DNA from: Stomorhina lunata
Lineage: Eukaryota > Arthropoda > Insecta > Diptera > Rhiniidae
Length of the DNA stretch: 64,000 nt
Direction of reading: 5' to 3'
NCBI GenBank assembly: GCA_933228675.1
Contig: OW121743.1
Coordinates: 14,329,224 to 14,393,223 of the forward strand
Under the pieces are notes generated by a model. That model was given only the letters and a program-made list of their open reading frames with translations. It did no database searches and had not been told where the DNA came from. The stretch's first letter is position 1, and each line of letters opens with the position of its first letter. The translations under genes and the position numbers were made by a program. Shown piece by piece: positions 27,150 to 39,900 of this stretch.

Positions 27150-29560
27150 GAAAAATTTACTACCAAATAAAGAAATTTTGGAAAATTCCCTATAAACATA
27201 AGAAATTTTTGAAAATTTTTTTATAAAAATATGAAATTTATGAAAAATTTCATATAAAAGTAAGAAATATTTGAAAAATTCCTATAAAAATAAAAAACTT
27301 TTGAAAAATTTTATATAAAAATAGGAAATTTTATAAAAACTTCCTATAAAAATAGGAAATTTTTCAAAAGCTTAATAAAAAATCAGGAAATTTTTGACAA
27401 ATTTCCAACAAAACTAAAAAATTTTTTAAAAATTTCCTGCAAAAATAGGATATTTTTAAAAAATTTAATATAAACATGAAAAAATTCTCAAAACTTTCCT
27501 ATAAAAATAGGAAATTTCCTATAGAAATAGGAAATTTATAAACAATTTCCTATAAAAACAGGAAATTTATAAAAAATTTCCTATAAAAATAGGAAATTTT
27601 TTAAAAATTTCCTATAAAAATAGGAAATTTTTTAAAAATTTCCTATAAAAATAGGAAATTTTTTAAAAATTTCCTATAAAAATAGGAAATTTTTTAAAAA
27701 TTTCCTATAAAAATAGGAAATTTTTGAAAAATTACCTATAAAAATAGGAAATTTTTGAAAAATTTCATATCAAAATAGGAAATTTTTGTAATTTCCTATA
27801 AAAATAGGAAATTTTTGAAAAATTTCCTATAAAAATAGGAAATTTTTGAAAAATTTCCTATAAACATAGGAAATTTTTGAAAAATTTCCTATAAAAATAG
27901 GAAATTTTTGAAAAATTTCCTATAAAAATAGGAAATTTTTGAAAAATTTCCTATAAAAATAGGAAATTTTTGAAAAATTTCCTATACAAATAGGAAATTT
28001 TTGAAAAATTTCCTATAAAAATAGGAAATTTTTGAAAAATTTCCTATAAAAATAGGAAATTTTTGAAAAATTTCCTAAAAAAATAGGAAATTTTAGAAAA
28101 ATTTCCTATAGAAATAGGAATTTTTGAAAATTTTCCTATAAAAATAGGAAATTTTTAAAAAATTTCCTATAAAAATAGGAAATTTTTAACAAATTTCCTA
28201 TAAAAATAGAAAATTTTTGAAAACTTTCCTATAAAAAAAGGAAATTTTTAAAAAATTTCCTATTAAAATAGAAATTTTTTTTAAAAATTTCCAGGAAATT
28301 TTTGACAAATTTCCAACAAAACTAAAAAATTTTTTAAAAATTTCCTGCAAAAATAGGATATTTTTAAAAAATTTAATATAAAAATGAAAAAATTCTCAAA
28401 ATTTTCCTATAAAAATAGGAAATTTCCTGTAGAAATAGGAAATTTATAAACAATTTCCTATAAAAACAGGAAATTTATAAAAAATTTCCTATAAAAATAG
28501 GAAATTTTTGAAAAATTTAATATAAAAAAAGGAAATTTTTGAAAAATTTCCTATATAAATAGGAAAAAAGGAAATTTTTGAAAAATTTAAAAATATAGAA
28601 AAATTTCATATAAAAAAAGGAAATTTTTGGAACATTTCCTTTAAAAATAGAAAATTTTTAAAAAATTTCCTATAAAAATAGGAAATTTTTGAAAAATCTC
28701 CTTAAAAAAATAGGAAATTTTTGAAAAATCTCCTTAAAAAATAGGAAATTTTTGAAAATTTTCCTTAAAAAAATAAGAAATTTTTGAAAAATTTCCTATA
28801 AAAATAGGAAATTTTTGAAAAATTTCCTATAAAAATAGGAAATTTTTGAAAAATTTCCTATAAAAATAGGAAATTTTTGAAAATTTTCCTATAAAAATAG
28901 GAAATTTTTGAAAATTTTCCTATAAAAATAGGAAATTTTTGAAAAATTTCCTAAAAAAATAGGAAATTTTTGAAAAATTTCCTATAAAAATAAGAAATTT
29001 TTGAAAAATTTCCTAAAAAAATATAAAATTTTTGAAAAATTTCCTTAAAAAAATAGGAAATTTTTGAAAATTTTCCTTAAAAAAATAGGAAATTTTTGAA
29101 AAATTTCCTTAAAAAAATAGGAAATTTTTGAAAAATTTCCTTAAAAAAATAGGAAATTTTTGAAAAATTTCCTTAAAAAAATAGGAAATTTTTTAAAAAT
29201 TTCCTTAAAAAAAATAGGAAATTTTTGAAAATTTTCCTATAAAAATTGGAAATTTTTCAAAAATTTCCTATAAAAATAGTAATTTTTTGAAAAAATTTCC
29301 CATAAAAAAAGGAATTTTTTGAAACATTTCCTATAAAAATAGGAAATTTTTGAAAAATTTCCTATAAAAATAGGAAATTTTTGAAAAATTTCCTATAAAA
29401 ATAGGAAATTTTTGAAAAATTTCCTATAAAAATAGGAAATTTTTGAAAAATTTCCTATAAAAATAGAAAATTTTTGAAATTTTTTTTATAAAAATAGGAA
29501 AATTTTTAAAAATTTCTATGAGAATAGAAAATTTTTGAAAAATTTTTCAAAAATTTTTAA
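27150..29560 (-). repeat. 31-bp minisatellite block 6, inverted orientation
   Basis: About 75 monomers, more diverged than block 5, of the form CCTATAAAAATAGG and AAATTTTTGAAAAATTT, i.e. the reverse complement of block 5. It includes an internal segmental repeat (27384-27597 and 28292-28505). It ends about 290 bp before the PDZ exon. Confidence 0.95.
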
Positions 29561-29853
29561 AACAATTTTCAGAAATTTTTAATTTTTATTTAGAAATATC
29601 CTATAAAAAAATATGAAAATTTTCAAAAATTTTCTATTTAAATAAGATGTTTTTTTTAAACATTCCCTTAAGTTGAGAAATTTTTGAAAAATTTTATATA
29701 AAAATAAAAATGTAAAAAAATATGTATTCTTAAGAATAGGATATCTTAAGATATAGAATCGAAAAATCATATTTTTTTTAAATATACTCTTTTAAATAAT
29801 TATACAAATTTAAAAATAAAATACTTATAATCTGCCTTTTCTTCTTTTTACAG

Positions 29854-30964
29854 ACGCAGTGAATTTTTAGGTTGTATATCATTCCCTCTGTCCACTCTAC
29901 TCCAGCAACAGGAACTCAATGGCTCTTACAAGCTACAAACACAACAATGTCTAAATAAGCCTCAAACGCAAGGGACTGCTCAGCAACTGCAACAGGAGCA
30001 GCAGCAGCATCAACAGACATTAGCCAACACTTCATCATTCATAGAGGAAACTGAAACTGAAGCTGAAACAGACGCAGCAGCAGAAGTTGAAGCTGATAAC
30101 GAAATTGAAACTCTCACAAATCATTGTTGCCAACAAACCTCATTACCTTTACCACTAATGGCCACCACAACCATGACACAAATGAGGAATACAGATGATG
30201 CCGTGAGCATTGATAGCATGGCCACTGGCCAAATGGGTGGCGACCAGCAGCCCATGATTTTAAGCAAAAAGGCTCTACATCAAAGAGATGCTGATGAAAA
30301 TTTGTTTTTAAGATTTTTGGAATTAGATCCACCCGTCACAGACCCACCACCGGGCCAGGGTACCCCAGTGGCGGGTAGAAGGCTCTCAAATACAAAACCC
30401 ATGGGCCGAACACCCTTTACCATGACCAAAAAGTTAACACGTACTGCAGAGAGAGGTTTCGGTTTCTCTATTGTTTGGACTCATCCCCCGAGAGTAGAAA
30501 AAGTAGAACCCGGCTTATCGGCCGATCGTTGCGGCATCTATCCCGGTGATTATGTTATCTTTGTGGATAAACATAATGTCGTCACAATGCCCGAGGCTGA
30601 TGTTCTAAATCTTATACGTTCCCAAGGTGCTACACTCACTTTGGAGATTTTCAGAAGATCAGGTTCTGGCACAAATGCTGGTGCGGCTGGCAGCAGCATT
30701 AACACAGCCACCTCGGCCACTCATCGCTCGCTGGCCACCACATTGCCCATGAATGGCAAGACATCGCGTATGGCTGCTAGCGGTACCAGTATCAATAATC
30801 CAGTGGATGAGATCATGAGCGTAACGGTAGTGGGTGGTGGCCTGAGTAAACAAATGGCAGCGCAACAGAATCGTCCATCGACAGCATGTTCGGGCAATAC
30901 GAACTCGTCGTTGGAGGCGGCAAAGAGAAGATTAAATTTACCTCAGGTTACGTTTAGTAAAGAG
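29854..30964 (+). CDS. RhoGEF exon with C2 end and PDZ domain
   Basis: The acceptor is a pyrimidine-rich tract ending TTTTTACAG at 29853. The frame from 29855 is open with no Met needed, and its first residues (EFLGCISF) look like the last strands of a C2 domain, as in RGS3. A Gln-rich run and a Glu/Ala/Asp-rich stretch follow. The PDZ domain lies at about 30425-30660: GFGFSIVW is the carboxylate-binding loop, and a GIYPGDYVIFV segment and a helix ending in LIRSQG follow. The donor is GTGGGT at 30965. The stronger-looking GTAAGG at 30969 would leave phase 1 and not fit the next exon. The in-frame ATG at 30158 is internal. A second acceptor AG at 29859 is possible. Confidence 0.85.
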
Positions 30965-33900
30965 GTGGGTAAGGGGGTGATTGTGTAAGGAAAATGGGAT
31001 TAAGAATTATTTTTTCAATAAAGCATACTTTAAGGCGTTTAAAACGCGTTTCTAAAATTTTCTAGATAATAAACAACTTTTGAAAAAAAAAATTCTATAA
31101 TTTTCTGAAAAATTTTGAGAAATTTCCTATAAAAATAAGAAATACTTGAAATTTGTTTTTTAAATATCAAATATTTATTAAAATTAGAATTTTTTGTCTA
31201 ATTTTCCTATAGAAATATAAAATTTTTGAAAAATTTCCTTTAAAAATATAAAATTTTTGAAAATTTTCTTATCAAAATATAAAATCTTCTAATTTTTATA
31301 TGAAATTTTTCAAAAATTTCTAAGTTTTATAGAAAATTTTCAAAAATTTCTTATTTTTATATGAAATTTTTCAAAAATTTCCTATTTTTATAGGAAATTT
31401 TTCAAAAACTTCTTATTTTTATGAGATAAGAATAGGAAATTTTTAAAAAATTTCCTATAAAAATAGGAAATTTTTAAAAAAATTCCTATAAAAATAAAAA
31501 ATTTTTAAAAAATTTTCTATAAAAAAGGAGATTTTTAAAACATTTCCTATAAAAATAGGAAATTTTTGAAAAATTTCCTATAAAAATAGGAAATTTTTGA
31601 AAAATTTCCTATAAAAATAGGAAATTTTTGAAAAATTTCCTCCAAAAATAGGAAATTTTTGAAAAATTTCCTCTAAAAATAGGAAATTTTTTAAAAATTT
31701 CCTCTAAAAATAGGAAATTTTTAAAAATTTTCCTATAAAAATAGGAAATTTTTGAAAAAAATCTTATAAAAATAGGAAATTTTTGAAAAATTTCATATAA
31801 AAATAGGAAATTTTTGAAAAATTTCATATTAAACTAGAAAATTTTTGAAAAATTTCATATAAAACTAGGAAATTTTTGAAAAATTTCCTATAAAAATAGG
31901 AAATTTTTGAAAAATTTCCTATAAAAATAGGAAATTTTTGAAAAATTTCCTATAAAAATAGGAAATTTTTGAAAAATTTCCTATAAAAATTGGAAATTTT
32001 TGAAAAATTTCCTATAAAATTAGGAAATTTTTGAAAAATTTCCTATAAAAATAGGAAATTTTTGAAAAATTTCCTATAAAAATAGGAAATTTTTGAAAAA
32101 TTTCCTATAAAAATAGGAAATTTTTGAAAAATTTCCTATAAAAATAGGAAATTTTTGAAAAATTTCCTGTAAAAATTAACTAGAAAATTTTTGAAAAATT
32201 TCATATAAAACTAGGAAATTTTTGAAAAATTTCCTATAAAAATAGGAAATTTTTGAAAAATTTCCTATAAAAATAGGAAATTTTTGAAAAATTTCCTATA
32301 AAAATAGGAAATTTTTGAAAAATTTCCTATAAAAATAGGAAATTTTTGAAAAATTTCCTATAAAAATAGGAAATTTTTGAAAAATTTCCTATAAAAATAG
32401 GAAATTTTTGAAAAATTTCCTATAAAAATAGGAAATTTTTGAAAAATTTCATATAAAACTAGGAAATTTTTGAAAAATTTCCTATAAAAATAGGAAATTT
32501 TTGAAAAATTTCCTATAAAAATAGGAAATTTTTGAAAAATTTCCTATAAAAATTGGAAATTTTTGAAAAATTTCCTATAAAAATAGGAAATTTTTGAAAA
32601 ATTTCCTATAAAAATAGGAAATTTTTGAAAAATTTCCTATAAAAATAGGAAATTTTTGAAAAATTTCCTATAAAAATAGGAAATTTTTGAAAAATTTCCT
32701 ATAAAAATAGGAAATTTTTGAAAAATTTCCTATAAAAATAGGAAATTTTTGAAAAATTTCCTATAAAAATAGGAAATTTTTGAAAAATTTCCTATAAAAA
32801 TAGGAAATTTTTGAAAAATTTCCCATAAAAATAGGAAATTTTTGAAAAATTTCCTATAAAAATAAGAAATTTTTGAAAAATTTCCTATAAAAATAGGAAA
32901 TTTTTGAAAAATTTCCTATAAAAATAGGAAATTTTTATAAAAATAGGAAATTTTTGAAAAATTTCCTATAAAAATAGGAAATTTGGAAAAATTTCCTATA
33001 AAAATAGGAAATTTTTGAAAAATTTCCTATAAAAATAGGAAATTTTTGAAAAATTTCCTATAAAAATAGGAAATTTTTGAAAAATTTCCTATAAAAATAG
33101 GAAATTTTTGAAAAATTTCCTATAAAAATAGGAAATTTTTGAAAAATTTCCTATAAAAATAGGAAATTTTTGAAAAATTTCCTATAAAAATAGGAAATTT
33201 TTGAAAAATTTCCTATAAAAATAGGAAATTTTTGAAAAACTTCCTATAAAAATAGGAAATTTTGAAAAATTTCCTATAAAAATAGGAAATTTTTGAAAAA
33301 TTTCCTATAAAAATAGGAAATTTTTGAAAAATTTCCTATAAAAATAGGAAATTTTTGAAAAATTTCCTATAAAAATAGGAAATTTTTGAAAAATTTCTTA
33401 TAAAAATAGGAAATTTTTGAAAAATTTCCTATAAAAATAGGAAATTTTTGAAAAATTTCCTATAAAAATAGGAAATTTTTGAAAAATTTCCTATAAAAAT
33501 AGGAAATTTTTGAAAAATTTCCTATAAAAATAGGAAATTTTTGAAAAATTTCCTATAAAAATAGGAAATTTTTGAAAAATTTCCTATAAAAATAGGAAAT
33601 TTTTGAAAAATTTCCTATAAAAATAGGAAATTTTTGAAAAATTTCCTATAAAAATAGGAAATTTTTGAAAAATTTCCTATAAAAATAGGAAATTTTTGAA
33701 AAATTTCCTATAAAAATAGGAAATTTTTGAAAAATTTTCTATAAAAATAGGAAATTTTTGAAAAATTTCCTATAAAAATAGGAAATTTTAGAAAAATTTC
33801 CTATAAAAATAGGAAATTTTTGAAAAATTTCCTATCAAAATAGGAAATTTTTGAAAAATTTCCTATAAAAATAGGTAATTTTTGAAAAATTTTCTATAAA

Positions 33901-36900
33901 AATAGGAAATTTTTGAAAAATTTTCTATAAAAATAGGAAATTTTTGAAAAATTTCCTATAAAAATAGGATATTTTTGAAAAATTTCCTATAAAAATAGGA
34001 TATTTTTGAAAAATTTCCTATAAAAATAGGAAATTTTTGAAAAATTTCCTATAAAAATAGGAATTTTTTGAAAAATTTCCTATAAAAATAGGAAATTTTT
34101 GAAAAATTTCCTATAAAAATAGGAAATTTTTGAAAAATTTCCTATAAAAATAGGAAATTTTTGAAAAATTTCCTATAAAAATAGGAAATTTTTGAAAAAT
34201 TTCCTATAAAAATAGGAATTTTTTGAAAAATTTCCTATAAAAATAGGAAATTTTTGAAAAATTTCCTATAAAAATAGGAAATTTTTGAAAAATTTCCTAT
34301 AAAAATAGGAAATTTTTGAAAAATTTCCTATAAAAATAGGAAATTTTTGAAAAATTTCCTATAAAAATAGGAAATTTTTGAAAAATTTCCTATAAAAATA
34401 GGAAATTTTTGAAAAATTTCCTATAAAAATAGGAAATTTTTGAAAAATTTCCTATAAAAATAGGAAATTTTTGAAAAATTTCCTATAAAAATAGGAAATT
34501 TTTGAAAAATTTCCTATAAAAATAGGAAATTTTTGAAAAATTTCCTATAAAAATAGGAAATTTTTGAAAAATTTCCTATAAAAATAGGAAATTTTTTAAA
34601 AATTTCCTATAAAAATAGAAATTTTTGAAAAATTTACTATAAAAATAGGAAATTTTTGAAATATTTCCTATAAAAATAAGAAATTTTTGAAATATTTCCT
34701 ATAAAAATAGGATATTTTTGAAAAATTTCCTATAAAAATAGGAAATTTTTGAAAAATTTTGTATAAAAATAGAACATTTTTTAAAAAAATTTATAGATGA
34801 AAAACCACGAATTATCCTTATTTTGCAAAACATGTCAAACACGAATTATGTGTCTATACAAATATTAACATAAAGTAAAGATAATTATCTGAATCGATTT
34901 ACAAATCGTACCATATAGTTGAAATTTTGCCCGTGGGTACTTTTTAATATGAAGATTTCAAAGATGCCCTTAACTTTTTTAAGTAGTTTTTGTTTTAAAT
35001 ATTCTCTTAAATTTTTAACTTTAGTATTTTATTTTTAACAATTCACGAATTTATTATTATTTAATGCTTGAATTCTATAAGTTTTTTCAATGTTCTTAAA
35101 TTTTAATTAATTCAAAGAATTTAACTATTAAGTTTGAAAATAAATCCAATAAAATTTGTTCTAAGAAACTGAAAACTTAGCCAAGAAAATTTTAAGAATT
35201 TAAACGCTCAATTTAAAAACGAATTAGGAATGTTTTGTTAAAATTTTTTTTTTTTTTTTTTTTTTATATAAGTTTGTCATAACTTTATTTTGCGTTTATG
35301 AATAACGGAGGTTTGATTATTAAATAATTACAACAAAATCTCTAAAAGTTAAAAACAAAGATATATATAGATGGAAAATGATGATCTTTTCAAGAAAGAG
35401 CGATATTTAAAGGAAGAGTATACCAGATATATTAGTATTTTTTCATTTATTAGCGTTTATAGCATTTCTGTATATTGCAGTAACCATTAAACACTTATTG
35501 CATACTTTAAGGCTTTACAGTTTAAAGCTACTGCATACTTCATGGCGTGCTTTTACTTTAAGAATTTAAGTTTTCATTTGTTTTTTTTTTATATTTAAAA
35601 CTATTATTGTTAAAAATTTACTCATTATCTGTTTCATTTCATATTTATTTGCATTTTTCTTATAATTTTGTAAAAAAAAGACATGCTAAACCCAAGTGTC
35701 TTATATAAATTTGAAGCTGAAAATAAAAATTTATGAAATAAATACTAAAAAAGTATAAATTTGTAGACGTGTGTAATTATAGACACCAGTACGTAGAATA
35801 AAATTGCACAATTAACTCAATTCAAAATAAATGGAATTGTATCATTTTTGTACGAACGTCTTCATAAGTTAAAAATTATTTAGTTATAATCAGGGACCGA
35901 AAATAACTGTTATTTTTGAATTTTTGATCAAGAAAATGTCGGAGAATAAAACCAAGTATACCCCATTTTGATAGTCTTGGACCAAATTTTCATGCTTTTT
36001 AAAAATCTGATTTTTATTTTTTAGAAAAAAAAATAACAGTTATTTTTTGATTTTTATTTTATTTAGCAAAAATAACAGTTATTTTTTGACTTTTATTTTT
36101 TCGAGCAGAAATAAAAGTTATTTTTTAATTTTTATTTTTTCGAGCAAAAATAACAGTTATTTTTGACTTTTATTTTTTCGAGCAGAAATAAAAGTTATTT
36201 TTTGACTTTTATTTTTTTGAGCAGAAATAAAAGTTATTTTTTGACTTTTATTTTTTCGAGCAGAAATAAAAGTTATTTTTGTATTTTCAACCCCAAATTA
36301 TGATTTGCAAAACTCAACTCCATTAACTATTGAGCATATGCAAATTATTTTCACTGAAAAATTATCTTTGTTTGAAAAAATTTTTTAATGAATTTAAACA
36401 AAAATAACTTTTATTTCAGCTCGAAAAAATAAAAGTCAAAAAATAACTTTTATTTCTGCTCGAAAAAATAAAAGTCAAAAATAACTGTTATTTTTGCTCG
36501 AAAAAATAAAACTTAATAAATAACTTTTATTTTAGCTTGAAAAAATAAAAGTAAAAAATAACTGTTATTTTTGATCGAAAAAATAAAAGTTAAAAAAATA
36601 ACTTTTATTTTAGCTTGAAAAAATAAAAGTCAAAAATAACTGTTATTTTTTATCGAAAAAATAAAAGTCACAAAATAACTTTTATTTTCTGACTTTTACG
36701 ATAAAAGTTATAACAGTTACGGACCCTGATTATAATAAAAATTATAATTTTTGTTAATTTATCTTATCTTAATTTTAATTGGACAATTTTTTTTTATCAG
36801 CTAAAATATATATTATTAGTTAATAGATTTTAAATTTAATTAAAATGTTTTTATTTGTACAACTTCTTATATAAAGTATTATCAATTCATATTTGTTTAA

Positions 36901-39900
36901 TTAATTACTTTCTATTTTTTAAAACATATTTCAATTGCCTTAAAAACATTATTTAAATAAACATTATTTTATTTTTTAAAAGTCTTAGATATTTAATTTA
37001 ATTTTTGTTTTAAGTTCACTTATTCCAAAGACTCTTATATATAAAGATATTACACTCCATGTATAATTTTCTTGTCAAAAGTGAAATTAAAGTGGATTAA
37101 GAACAATGAAAAACACATAAACGCAAAAGCATACATTACATAAGCCTGTGTGTGTGCCTTAGCTTTCTCTAATTGGATAATCGTCTCCATTATTTATTTT
37201 CGAATCAGAGTAAAAGCGTGATTTATGGGACTTATCAAAAATACCATACGGCAAATCAATGTATGGAAGTGCAATATCTTTATATTATAGTGACTTTGCT
37301 TATTCTTTTGTAAAATTTTATTTTTTATTTTATTTATATCCGTGTATACTTTCTTCTTGTTTTTTGTTAAATTTGTTGGAAAAAGGACAATAAAAATTCT
37401 TTAATTATTTGAAAAAAAAATTGAAAAAAATATATTTTTTATTTAACTAGAGAAACCCAAAATTTGATTGGTTAAAAGTGTTTAAATTTTCAAAAAGGTT
37501 TTAAGGTTTTTAAGTTAATTTCCGACAGATGGCGCCACTAAAAATTACTAAAAATTAATTTAATCGTAAGCTGTACATTTAATCATGCTACAATCTTTAG
37601 CAAAGTTGTTGCACATGAGCCGGCGAAGGCTTTTTAGTTGGTATGAATAATTTTCGACTGGTGGCACTACTGAAACTTACTCAAAGTCAATTTAATCGCA
37701 AGCTATACATTTAATCATGCTACAATCTTTAGCAAAGTTGTTGCATATGAGCTGACAAAGGTTTCTTTGTTGATATGAAGAAATTCCGACAGGTGGCGCC
37801 ACTGAAATTTACTTAAAGTCAATTTAATCGTAAGCTGTACATTTAATCATGACGTAAAAATAATACTGGGTGATTTTAACGCAAAGATTGGACAGGAAAG
37901 TTGCTTTGAGCCCACTGTCGGTAAATTCAGCCTCCATAACGTAACATCTGACAATGGTATAAGGCTGGTCTCTTTTGCGGCTGCTCGAAATATGGTAGTG
38001 AGTAGCACCAGATTTCAACACCGTAGAATACACAAAGCTACGTGGGTGTCTCCCGATCAAATGACAAAAAATCAAATAGACCATATTGTAGTTGACGGAA
38101 GGCACTCATCAAGCGTATTGGATGTGCGTACAATTCGGGGAGCCAATATGGACTCCGATCACTATCTTGTTGCAGCCAAGGTGAGAACACGCCTGAGTGT
38201 GTCGCGAAACATGCAGACAGAATCGCAAAGGAAATTTAACACCACCAAGCTACAATCCCATCAAATTGCCACAGATTACTCGCGACGAATAGCTCAATTA
38301 CTTGGAGAAAATATTTCAACTCCCAACGACATCAGCGCTCTATGGCAACATATTGCCAGCTCAATGAAAACTGCCGCAAAAACTTTATTGGGGTTCCAGA
38401 ACCCTGTTCCAAAAAACTCTTGGTATGACGAGGAGTGCCGCAATGCCACTGCGGCGAAAAATGCAGCCTATAGGGCAACCCTGCAGTCAGTAGCTTCTCG
38501 TCGAACTTTAGAAAGATATAGAGAAAGAAAGAGGGAAGAGAAACGCCTATTCCGAAAAAAAAAGAGAGAAATGGAAAGACATGTGTTCAAGGAGATTGAG
38601 TTATATAAGAGTCGTAATGAAGTGCGTAAATTTTATCAAAAAGTTAAACATCAGACGGATGGTTTTAGCAATTGTATTCTCTCCTGCAAAGACGACCAAG
38701 GAAACCTGGTAACGGATGCTGAAACCGTACTGAAACTGTGGAAGGAGCACTTTTTCAAATTGTTGGTATCAAATGAAAGCGACCAAGATGACACGCCTGA
38801 ACAAATCAATGATGATGGCGTTCTATGTCCACCACCAAACCAAAATGAGATTAGAATCGCTATAAATCGACTAAAAAATAACAAAGCTGCGGGTGCCGAT
38901 GGTCTTCCTGCTGAGCTTTTTAAGGCCGGAGGAGATGAGTTGATAAGGCTTATGTCCCAACTTATAGAAGCAATATGGTCAGAAGAATACATGCCAGACG
39001 ATTGGAATCTTAGTGTCCTTTGTCCTGTGCACAAAAAAGGAGATAAAACTGTGTGTGCAAATTACAGAGGGATAAGTCTCCTCTCAATTGCATATAAGAT
39101 TCTATCGACCATACTGTGCGAAAGGCTTAAGCCGAAAATTAACGAAATAATTGGGACGTACCAATGTGGCTTTAGACCAGGTAAATCAACCACTGACCAG
39201 ATCTTTACTCTACGTCAGATCCTGGAGAAGACCCAAGAGAAACAAATTGATACGTATCATCTCTTTGTTGACTACAAAGCAGCTTTTGACAGCCCGATAC
39301 GGAAGAAGGTGTTTGAAGCAATGTCTGAGTTCGGCATCCCCACGAAGCTAATAAAGTTATGCAGGATGACACTAACTAATACAATATCATCTGTTAAGAT
39401 AGGTAAGAACCTATCAGAGTCTTTCATAACTAAACGGGGTTTCAGACAAGGTGATAGTCTATCATGTGATCTCTTCAATATTGTGCTAGAGAAAATCTTA
39501 CGTGATGCAGCAGTTAATACAAGTGGTACAATCTTCAATAGAAAACATATGCTACTCGCGTATGCCGATGACATTGATATTATGGGGCGCACTTTACGCG
39601 AGGTAACTGCCGCCTTTTCCAATATCGAGAAGGAATCAAACAAAATGGGTTTAGCTGTAAATGAATCAAAAACAAAACTGATGGTTTCTTCAGGCAGACA
39701 GACCACTAGAATTGGATCACATGTGCCCGTAGAAAACTATAGTTTCGAAGTTGTAAAAGAATTTGTATACCTTGGTACCGCTGTGAACATCAACAACGAT
39801 ATAAGCTTTGAAATTAAACGGAGAATAATACTTGCCAATAGATGCTATTTTGGCCTAAGCAAACAGCTAAGAAATAAAGTCCTCTCCGTAAGAACTAAAA

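Noticed and set aside
30969..30974. GTAAGG as the donor of the PDZ exon
   Set aside because: It would end in phase 1 and break the frame into the DH exon; GTGGGT at 30965 fits phase 0.
38651..39706. Minus-strand frames over the RTE and similar frames opposite the mariner and terminal exon
   Set aside because: They are antisense shadows of well-supported coding sequence with no domain content.
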